Shown in pieces: positions 1-5,918 of a DNA stretch of 8,119 bases. Source of the stretch: Armatimonadota bacterium (lineage in GTDB: Bacteria; Armatimonadota; Zipacnadia; Zipacnadales; FEN-943); the NCBI GenBank assembly GCA_029777735.1, contig JAKORR010000489.1, positions 1 to 8,119 on the forward strand, written 5' to 3'. A program made the translations under genes and the position numbers. The notes under the pieces were generated by a model. The model was not told where the DNA came from. It searched no databases and saw only the letters and a list, made by a program, of their open reading frames with translations. Numbering within the stretch: the first letter of the stretch is position 1; the number at the start of each line of letters is the position of its first letter.

Positions 1-1
1 C

Positions 2-1474
2 GGCTACCTCTATGTAGCGGAAGACAGCGGCGGTGTCCATACCCTGAGAGGTGACCGCGGCGGCGAGGAGTGGCTGTTCCGGCTGGACAAGGGCGTGCGC
101 AGCCCTCTGACCTATCACAAGGGTGTTCTGTACATGGGCTGTGAGGATGGCCGCGTGTACGCGCTGGACACCAACTCCAAGGAGCTCAAGTGGGTCTACT
201 CAACGGGCGGGAAGGTACGCTCGGCCGCCACGGTGTGGCGCGAGACAGTCTATGTTGCGAGCCAGGACGGCTACCTGTACGCTCTCGGCGCAGATGGCAA
301 GCAGCGCTGGCGTATCAATCTCGGTGATAAGACGTGCTACGTGGCGCCGGTTGTTAGAAACGAAAAGGTGTACGTTGCCGCAGGCAAGAAGCTGTTGGCC
401 TTCGACGCGACTCTGGGCCACAAGCGCTGGGAGTTCAAGACCCCCGAACTCATTACCGCGGCGCCTGCGGTCACCGACACGGCCGTGTTCTGCGCCGACG
501 GAGAAGGCGCTGTCTACTGCTTGGATCAGGCCACCGGAGCCCCCAAGTGGCGATACCCGCGCGAGGGCCAGATCAAGCCGGTGCAGTCTGGTTTGTTCGT
601 GGCTGGCGGAGCCGTGGTTTTTCGCGCCGGCACGGGTAGCCTGCTGGCCCTAGACGTCAATACGGGCAAGGCAATCTGGAGCTACAGCCTCCCTAAGCAG
701 CCTGAGCGTCCCAAATGGATGAGTGGCGCGGGTTACCTTGGCGGACCAGGCGGGACGTTTGGTCCCCAGAGGATGCCCGGCGGTCGTGGTGGTCGCGGCG
801 GTCTCGGCGGCTACAGAGGCCCCGGTGGGCCCGAGAGTGGGTATGCCGTGGTGCCCGAAATGGAGTATGTGGTCGAGCCCAGCGCCGCCCTGGCGGACAA
901 CCGCCTGTACATCTTGGGCGATGATTGTGTGCTCTACGGACTTGAGGCTACAGCGCCGGACGCGGTGCCGCCGTCCATCGAGGAAGCTGTTCTCGAAATC
1001 GAGGGCGAACAGAAAATACGGTTCGCTTACGCTGTGCCAATCGATGAGGCTGACCAGTTCCCACTGCGGTTCGCCAAAGTCGTGAAGGTGCCCGGGTCCC
1101 CGCCTGTATACCTGTCTGTGAAGGTCACCGACCTGGGCAGCGGGATAGATCCGGCCACCGTCGAGATGACCATGGACGGCAGGAAGCTGGACGTGACCTT
1201 CGATGAGACCGAGGGCCTGCTTTGGTATATTCACGAGGCCAAGGGCCGTGGCGTGGTGGCTCTGCCCAACGGCGAACATAACTTCGTTATACGGGCCTCG
1301 GACTGGCGCGGGAACCGAGGATCCGCGCAGTTGGCATTCACGGTAGATAACTCCATGTCCCCGCCCAAGGTGGCTTCGCCCCGGATGGGTGGCCCCATGG
1401 GCCCGGGCCTAGAACCCGGCATGATGGGGCCGGACATGCCGCCTGGGATGGGTCCCGGAATGCCAATGCCCTGA
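2..1474 (+). CDS. PQQ-like beta-propeller repeat protein with Ig-like domain (5' partial)
   Basis: The frame is open from base 2, so the N-terminus and any signal peptide lie outside the window; 490 residues are visible. The GTG at 95 falls inside a repeat and is not the real start. About seven propeller blades of roughly 40 residues can be read, each with the PQQ/WD40-like pattern VYxxxxDGxLYALDxxTGxxxWxY (for example VYALDTNSKELKW, YALGADGKQRW, LLALDVNTGKAIW). Between blade six and the last blade (LYILGDDCVLYGLEA) sits a Gly/Arg-rich, Pro-containing insertion at about 722-841. A beta-sandwich, Ig-like domain follows at about 1094-1354, with the typical ending NGEHNFVIRASDWRGNRG. The C-terminus is a Met/Gly/Pro-rich tail at 1376-1471. 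Such propellers are usually exported binding or scaffold proteins. The tryptophan-docking repeats resemble BamB and quinoprotein dehydrogenases, but no catalytic residues are visible, so enzyme activity is not supported. The ligand is unknown. It may share a transcript with the membrane-protein gene 58 bases downstream. Confidence 0.88.
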   Translation, partial: GYLYVAEDSGGVHTLRGDRGGEEWLFRLDKGVRSPLTYHKGVLYMGCEDGRVYALDTNSKELKWVYSTGGKVRSAATVWRETVYVASQDGYLYALGADGKQRWRINLGDKTCYVAPVVRNEKVYVAAGKKLLAFDATLGHKRWEFKTPELITAAPAVTDTAVFCADGEGAVYCLDQATGAPKWRYPREGQIKPVQSGLFVAGGAVVFRAGTGSLLALDVNTGKAIWSYSLPKQPERPKWMSGAGYLGGPGGTFGPQRMPGGRGGRGGLGGYRGPGGPESGYAVVPEMEYVVEPSAALADNRLYILGDDCVLYGLEATAPDAVPPSIEEAVLEIEGEQKIRFAYAVPIDEADQFPLRFAKVVKVPGSPPVYLSVKVTDLGSGIDPATVEMTMDGRKLDVTFDETEGLLWYIHEAKGRGVVALPNGEHNFVIRASDWRGNRGSAQLAFTVDNSMSPPKVASPRMGGPMGPGLEPGMMGPDMPPGMGPGMPMP

Positions 1475-1532
1475 TGGTGACGGTCCTATCCGACACGGGC
1501 TCTGAGGGCGGCGCAAACCGAACGGACGAGGC

Positions 1533-2036
1533 ATGCCCATGCCTAAGTTAGTCATAATATCGATTCTGTTGCTCATACTGCTTGCCTACGCGATGTTCTT
1601 CACAAGCTGGAACTTGCAGAAGACGAAGGTAGTCGGGCTCCAGATCGGTACGCAGCAGTACTGGGAGGAGATACCGGTTGCCTACTTGGTCCTGGTGGGC
1701 GTTGTGATCGGAGTAGTCGCAATGGCCACTGCGACCTTGTTGCAGTGGCAGGGGCAGCGCGCTGCCATCAAGAGGCTGTCGAGCCAGATTGCTAAGGCCC
1801 GACAGGTACTTGAGCAGCAGAAGCGCCGCATTGCCGAGCTCGAAGCCCAACTGTCGGAGGCCAGGACCGCGACAGAGACCGCTGTTCAAGTCGCCGAGGA
1901 GCCCTTGGAAGTCGAACTGGAACCTGCTGCTGTCACGCAGTCTGCAACAGCCGAGGTCGTCCAGGACGCTCAGACGGAAGCCCAGGCTGAGCCTGAGCCG
2001 ATGGCGTCCGGAGAGGACGACGAGGAGATCATCTAG
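1533..2036 (+). CDS. LapA-like (DUF1049-type) two-TM membrane protein with coiled coil
   Basis: A protein of 167 residues. Residues 5-24 form a strongly hydrophobic first membrane segment and residues 48-71 a second. The loop between them (about 23 residues) contains WNLQKTKVVGLQIG. Residues 75-115 are a charged coiled coil (KRLSSQIAKARQVLEQQKRR and on), and residues 116-167 are an acidic, Ala/Glu/Gln-rich tail ending GEDDEEII. Two TM segments, a loop with an N-x-x-x-V-x-L-like pattern and a cytoplasmic coiled coil are the plan of the LapA/DUF1049 family. In proteobacteria that family acts in lipopolysaccharide assembly at the inner membrane. The architecture is seen directly; the LapA role is inferred. 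The acidic tail is longer than usual. Two in-frame ATGs compete, at 1533 and 1539. The weak GAGG at 1528-1531 is 7 bases from the second but only 1 from the first, so 1539 may be the true start. Any two-TM coiled-coil protein of unknown function remains possible. Confidence 0.78.
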   Translation: MPMPKLVIISILLLILLAYAMFFTSWNLQKTKVVGLQIGTQQYWEEIPVAYLVLVGVVIGVVAMATATLLQWQGQRAAIKRLSSQIAKARQVLEQQKRRIAELEAQLSEARTATETAVQVAEEPLEVELEPAAVTQSATAEVVQDAQTEAQAEPEPMASGEDDEEII

Positions 2037-2103
2037 GTATTCTGCAGGCAGGGCCAGATCTGCGATTGCCTCTTCCCCCCACGGCAGCCGCGGGTGAAGT
2101 CGG

Positions 2104-2131
2104 TTGCATTAGTGTGCTGCGTGGGTAGAAT
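2104..2131 (+). promoter_or_regulatory. Candidate sigma-70 promoter for dprA-topA
   Basis: A TTGCAT at 2104-2109 and a TAGAAT at 2126-2131 are separated by 16 bases. The -10 box matches TATAAT at five of six positions; the -35 box keeps only the TTG. The pair lies in the only gap upstream of dprA, about 140 bases before its start, and reads in the right direction. No other similarly placed pair stands out in this G/C-rich gap. This is a sequence match only; the sigma factor preference of the host is unknown. Confidence 0.38.
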
Positions 2132-2238
2132 GTCTCCCGGACCGGCGAAGGGCCAGAGTGTGGGTCCGTGAGTTGGGGCATGTGAAGTCCTCGGGGGCGT
2201 TGGTTTCCGACGGATTGTTCAGGGGCACGCGCGATCAA

Positions 2239-2253
2239 GCCGGCGAAGCCGGC
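2239..2253 (+). promoter_or_regulatory. GC-rich hairpin just upstream of the dprA ribosome binding site
   Basis: GCCGGC, a GAA loop and a second GCCGGC form a perfect 6-bp all-G/C stem with a 3-base loop. It ends 4 bases before the Shine-Dalgarno-like AGGAGA (2258-2263) of dprA. No T-run follows, so it is not an intrinsic terminator. In the 5' UTR it could influence ribosome access or mRNA stability. GCCGGC is its own complement, so in duplex DNA the arms are also a 6-bp direct repeat. In a high-GC genome a stem this short can arise by chance. Confidence 0.4.
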
Positions 2254-2273
2254 GTCCAGGAGACCCAGCCACG

Positions 2274-3374
2274 ATGACACCGGGTGAGATCGAGGCCTGG
2301 ATTCGGCTTAGTGCTTCGGGGCTTTCGCCTGTCCGGCAACGGGCTCTGCTGGAGGCCTTCGGAGGCGCCGAACAAGTCCTGTCGGCGTCGGACGAGGCGC
2401 TCGTAGGGGTGGAGGGCCTCGGGGCGCTCCACGTGCGCAAGCTGCGCCATGCCCTAGAGGCTGTGGACGCAGCGGAGATACGCGAGCGAATCGCCGAACG
2501 TGGCTGGCAGCTTGTGCCCCTTACGTCAAGAGAGTATCCAGAGAGGTTGCGCGAGATCGCGGACGCGCCGTCCGTGCTGATGGTGGAAGGAGACTTGGGG
2601 CCTTCTGACGCCCTTGCCGTGAGCGTTGTGGGCACGCGCAAGTGCAGCGACTATGCCCGGCGTCTAGCCCGGCGTTTGAGTTACGATCTGGCCGCCCGAG
2701 GCGTGACGGTAGTCAGCGGGATGGCCCTGGGCGTGGACGGGGAGGCCCACCGTGGGGCAATAGAAGCGGGTGGGCGAACCGTCGCCGTGTTGGGCTGCGG
2801 GTTGGATATAACCTATCCCCCCCAGCACGCGGAACTACGGAGCGAGATAGCTGCCTCTGGGGCAGTGATCAGTGCCCTGCCCTTGGGGACAGCGCCGACG
2901 CGGGACCAATTTCCACGGCGCAACAGGATCATCAGCGGGCTATCGGTGGGCGTAGTGGTGGTGGAGGCGCCCGTCGGCAGTGGCGCCCTGATAACCGCCC
3001 AGCTCGCGGCCGAGCAGGGCCGCGAGGTCTTCGTGGTACCTGGCGATGTGACGCGCCCGGAGAGCCGCGGGTCCAATGAACTCATCCGGGACGGCGCAAC
3101 TCTTGTGCAGTCGGCGGACGACGTGCTCGAGGGGCTAGACGTTGTCATCGAAGCCGCGGCGTGTGCTTCGGCTGGCGTCGGTAGTGCCGCAGTGGAGTTG
3201 CCTCCCGACGAAGCTACCGTATACGCTGCCATGGCCACTGAGGGCGTAACAGTCGATGATCTTGTGGAGACCACGGGCCTGGATGCGGGTCGGACCATGG
3301 CCGCGCTCATGCTCCTGGAGATCAAGGGCCTCATCCGGCGGTTCGGAAGCGGAACCTACAGCCGGGTTGACTAA
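2274..3374 (+). CDS. dprA: DNA-processing protein DprA (Smf)
   Basis: DprA binds incoming single-stranded DNA during natural transformation, protects it and loads RecA; it acts in the cytoplasm. The protein has 366 residues, the usual size for the three-domain form. Residues 1-75 look like the N-terminal SAM/helix-hairpin-helix region (LVGVEGLGALHVRKLR). Residues about 85-290 are the extended Rossmann fold, with VVGTR (118-122), VSGMALGVDGEAH (147-159), VLGCGLDITYPP (172-183), FPRRNRIISGLS (213-224), GSGALITA (235-242) and VVPGD (254-258). Residues 308-366 fit the winged-helix DprA_WH domain (LPPDEATVYAAM to the C-terminus). The ATG is preceded by AGGAGA at 2258-2263, 10 bases away. One oddity: where most DprA proteins have SEYPPGT or SEFP, this one has SALPLGT, so the conserved Glu is Ala201. 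DprA is also found in bacteria not known to be competent, so it alone does not prove transformability. The gene lies directly upstream of topA, probably in one operon. Confidence 0.96.
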   Translation: MTPGEIEAWIRLSASGLSPVRQRALLEAFGGAEQVLSASDEALVGVEGLGALHVRKLRHALEAVDAAEIRERIAERGWQLVPLTSREYPERLREIADAPSVLMVEGDLGPSDALAVSVVGTRKCSDYARRLARRLSYDLAARGVTVVSGMALGVDGEAHRGAIEAGGRTVAVLGCGLDITYPPQHAELRSEIAASGAVISALPLGTAPTRDQFPRRNRIISGLSVGVVVVEAPVGSGALITAQLAAEQGREVFVVPGDVTRPESRGSNELIRDGATLVQSADDVLEGLDVVIEAAACASAGVGSAAVELPPDEATVYAAMATEGVTVDDLVETTGLDAGRTMAALMLLEIKGLIRRFGSGTYSRVD

Positions 3375-3443
3375 GACCAAAGGGCCTTTCGCTGTGGCCT
3401 GCCTGACCGTTGTCCGGTTCGAGGGTTGGCCTCCAGGGTAAGC

Positions 3444-3494
3444 ATGAAAAGCAATGTCAACTATAGGAGAACTAAGGCCCGCCTGGGCCGTTAA
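3444..3494 (+). promoter_or_regulatory. Candidate 16-codon leader ORF upstream of topA
   Basis: ATG at 3444 opens a short frame reading MKSNVNYRRTKARLGR and closing at TAA 3492-3494, 5 bases before the topA GTG. AGGG at 3435-3438 lies 5 bases upstream of the ATG, a fair ribosome binding site. The peptide is basic (six Lys/Arg) and contains adjacent AGG-AGA arginine codons at 3465-3470. Its first half is clearly more A/T-rich than the surrounding genes. The stop-to-start distance suits translational coupling, in which ribosomes ending the leader restart on topA. It could also be chance: 17-codon frames are common, and nothing here shows that it is translated. Confidence 0.3.
3476..3489 (+). 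promoter_or_regulatory. Hairpin between a Shine-Dalgarno-like site and the topA start
   Basis: GGCCC and GGGCC pair perfectly around a GCCT loop, giving a 5-bp all-G/C stem. It lies between AGGAGA (3465-3470) and the topA GTG (3500). Formation of the stem would bring AGGAGA from 29 to about 15 bases from the start, or nearer if the flanking AA/TT also pair around a bulged G. It overlaps the last codons of the candidate leader ORF, so a ribosome reading that frame would open it. No T-run follows, so it is not a terminator. Confidence 0.35.
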
Positions 3495-3499
3495 GACTG

Positions 3500-5896
3500 G
3501 TGAGCGAAGAAAAAGGCATCAAAACGGCGATTATCGTCGAATCTCCGACGAAGACCAGGACGCTTGCGCGCTTCCTTGGCAAGAGATACAAGCTTCTGGC
3601 CACGCGTGGTCATGTGCGTGACTTGCCCGAGCGACGCTTGGCGGTGAACATCGAGGACAACTTCCGTCCCGAGTACGAAGTCATCCCCCGTCAGAAAGAG
3701 CACCTCGCCAAGCTTCAGGAGCGCCTAAAGGGGGTAGAGCATGTCTATCTTGCTTGCGACCCGGACCGCGAGGGCGAGGCTATTTGCTGGCACGTAAAAG
3801 AGGTGCTGGGGTTAGACTCGGAACGCAGCAAGCGTATCGAGTTCAACGAGATCACGATGCAGGCTGTGCAGCAGGCCCTGGAGCACCCACGCGAGATCAA
3901 TTACCAGCGAGTAAATGCACAGCAGGCTCGTCGCGTCCTGGATCGTATTGTAGGGTACCAGCTCAGCCCTCTTCTGCAACAGCGGCTTGGCGGCTGGCGC
4001 TCGGCCCGCGGCTCGCTGAGCGCCGGACGGGTCCAATCGGCGGCTCTGCGACTGGTGGTCGAGCGGGAGCGAGAGCGGGCGAGCTTTGTGCCCAGAGAGT
4101 ACTGGCGGCTTCGGGCGGTTCTGCAGCCCCAGGGCCGGAAGGAATCCTTCGTAGCCGAGCTAGTACAGCGCGACGGCCGGAAGGTGCGCGTCGAGAATGG
4201 CGTTGATGCCGCAGAGATCCTGGCTGACCTCATCGACGCGAAGTACTCAATCGTCGATCTGCAGACCAAGGAGCGCAAGGAGATCCCGGCGCCGCCCTTC
4301 ACGACCAGCACGCTCCAGCGGCAGGCCTCAAGCAGGCTTGGGCTTTCAGCGCGTGAGACGATGTCTGTCGCTCAGCGCCTGTACGAAGGCGTGGAGCTGA
4401 GCGAGGGCACAACAGGCCTGATCACGTACATGCGCACCGACTCGACCCGTATTGCACCAGAGGCGCGGACAGCGGCTGTAGGTTTTATCCGCAGCAACTA
4501 TGGCGAAGACTATGTCGGGCCGGGCGTGCGCGGCAGGGCGGTCAAGGGTGCTCAAGATGCGCACGAAGCCATTCGACCGACACATGTGGAACTAACGCCG
4601 GACGATGTTGCGCCCTACCTCAGACCACGCGAGCTGGCGGTGTATCGTCTGATCTGGCGACGCTTTGTGGCCTCCCAGATGGCCTCGGCGTTGTGGGACG
4701 AAACAATCGTGGACGTAGGCGCTGGGCGCTATGTGCTGCAGGCCAAGGGCAAGGTGCTCCGGTTCCCGGGCTGGCGGGTTCTCTATGGGGCAGAAGCGGC
4801 CACCGAAGACGATGAGAAGGAAAGAAACGTCGAGGAGGCTGCGGAGGGCTTACTCCCAGTGCTCAGCGTGGGCGAGCAGCTGGACCTACTGCATCTGCGG
4901 GCTAACCAGAAGTTCACAGAGCCCCCGGCGCGATACACCGAAGGCACGCTGGTCGCGGCCCTGGAGAAGTACGGCATCGGACGGCCCAGCACCTACGCGC
5001 CCATTATCGAGACGCTCAGGCAGCGGCGCTACGTCGAGATGGCGGGCCGGTACTTCGTGCCTACGTCCTTGGGTGTGGCCGTCTACGATTGGCTAATGGA
5101 GTACTTCCCGCAGATCTTGGACCTGGAGTTCACCGCGCGCATGGAGGAGCGCCTGGACGCCGTCGAGCGCGGTGAGGCGGACTGGGTCGAGGTGCTGCAG
5201 GACTTCTACAATCATTTTGTTAAGTGGCTCAGCCAGGCGGAGCACTCAAAGCCGCAGGTGCTGGAGGGCGAGGTCTGCCCCGAATGCCACGGCCGGATGT
5301 TGGAGCGCTTCTCTCGGAACGGCCGCTTTGCGGGCTGCGAAAACTACCCCCAGTGCCAGTACACACGTGACCTGGGTTGGGAGCTGCCCGAGCCCTGTCC
5401 ACGCTGTGGACACAACCTGGAAGTAGTCGTCTCCCCGAGGAACGGCCTGCAGGTGCGGTGTGGCAACCGCGAGTGCGATTACGTCAAAGACTCAGAGGCC
5501 GTGGAGCCTGAGGAGCCCCCAGCAGCTCAGGAGAACAAGGCCTGCCCCGAGTGTGATAGGCCCATGGTTCTCAGACGCGGCCGCAGAGGCGAGCAGTTCT
5601 GGGGATGCAGCGGCTTCCCTGAGTGTAGGCATACGGAGCCTCTGAAAAAGCAAGGCAAGCGGCCTGTGGTCGAGACCGACATGGAGTGCCCTGACTGCGG
5701 CAAGAAGCTTGTGGTGCGTTGGGGGCGCCGTGGTCCCTTCCTAGGCTGCAGTGGCTATCCCAAGTGCCGGCACACGCGCAATCTTACGGACGACGAAAAG
5801 CGGCAGTATCTGCCCCTCGGGAGAAGCGACGAGGCAGAGCCCAGGACCGGCGGATCTGAGGAGAATCTGGAGGACGCAGAAACTGACGGAGGATAG
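3500..5896 (+). CDS. topA: DNA topoisomerase I (type IA) with four C-terminal zinc ribbons
   Basis: TopA relaxes negatively supercoiled DNA by cutting and resealing one strand through a tyrosine-phosphate bond. The protein has 798 residues. The TOPRIM domain carries VESPTKT (Glu14), GHVRDLP (37-43) and the metal-binding DPDREGE (87-93). The catalytic core has SAGRVQSAALRLVVERE (174-190), the active-site GLITYMRTDS with Tyr310 and Arg312, HEAIRPT (355-361) and YGIGRPSTYA (491-500). Four Cys4 zinc ribbons follow, with cysteines at 593/596/613/619, 633/636/654/659, 682/685/703/709 and 730/733/750/756, then a short acidic tail. All expected catalytic residues are present. The start is GTG: an in-frame TAA at 3473-3475 and the conserved AIIVESP beginning at residue 10 leave little choice, with CTG at 3497 the only other near-cognate codon. 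No normally spaced Shine-Dalgarno precedes it; AGGAGA lies 29 bases upstream. The frame ends in tandem TAG TAG. It is probably co-transcribed with dprA, which ends 125 bases upstream. Confidence 0.98.
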   Translation: MSEEKGIKTAIIVESPTKTRTLARFLGKRYKLLATRGHVRDLPERRLAVNIEDNFRPEYEVIPRQKEHLAKLQERLKGVEHVYLACDPDREGEAICWHVKEVLGLDSERSKRIEFNEITMQAVQQALEHPREINYQRVNAQQARRVLDRIVGYQLSPLLQQRLGGWRSARGSLSAGRVQSAALRLVVERERERASFVPREYWRLRAVLQPQGRKESFVAELVQRDGRKVRVENGVDAAEILADLIDAKYSIVDLQTKERKEIPAPPFTTSTLQRQASSRLGLSARETMSVAQRLYEGVELSEGTTGLITYMRTDSTRIAPEARTAAVGFIRSNYGEDYVGPGVRGRAVKGAQDAHEAIRPTHVELTPDDVAPYLRPRELAVYRLIWRRFVASQMASALWDETIVDVGAGRYVLQAKGKVLRFPGWRVLYGAEAATEDDEKERNVEEAAEGLLPVLSVGEQLDLLHLRANQKFTEPPARYTEGTLVAALEKYGIGRPSTYAPIIETLRQRRYVEMAGRYFVPTSLGVAVYDWLMEYFPQILDLEFTARMEERLDAVERGEADWVEVLQDFYNHFVKWLSQAEHSKPQVLEGEVCPECHGRMLERFSRNGRFAGCENYPQCQYTRDLGWELPEPCPRCGHNLEVVVSPRNGLQVRCGNRECDYVKDSEAVEPEEPPAAQENKACPECDRPMVLRRGRRGEQFWGCSGFPECRHTEPLKKQGKRPVVETDMECPDCGKKLVVRWGRRGPFLGCSGYPKCRHTRNLTDDEKRQYLPLGRSDEAEPRTGGSEENLEDAETDGG

Positions 5897-5918
5897 TAGA
5901 CCCGGTATTGCCGAGTTG

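Noticed and set aside
650..1279. A 209-codon open frame on the - strand opposite the propeller gene
   Set aside because: It mirrors the G/C-rich codon pattern of the + strand gene, has low-complexity His/Thr/Ala content, no recognisable domain and no ribosome binding site. The + strand frame has clear propeller repeats.
1458..1548. Similar ATGCCAATGCC and ATGCCCATGCC at the end of the first gene and the start of the second
   Set aside because: Only about 11 bases with a mismatch, and both encode Met-Pro repeats. Too short to indicate duplication or recombination.
2037..2100. Terminator after the LapA-like gene
   Set aside because: No stem followed by a T-run is visible; short G/C-rich partial repeats such as GCAG/CTGC do not form a convincing hairpin.
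2813..3334. A 173-codon - strand frame inside dprA
   Set aside because: Ser/Thr/Ala-rich composition typical of an antisense shadow; the + strand holds an intact DprA with all motifs.
3405..3430. GGTTCGAGGG resembling a tRNA T-loop
   Set aside because: The flanking bases do not pair into a T-stem, and no anticodon arm, D-arm or acceptor stem can be found around it.
3425..3468. Possible promoter for topA using TTGGCC and TATAGG
   Set aside because: The spacing is over 30 bases, far from the usual 16-18, and no better -35 box is present.
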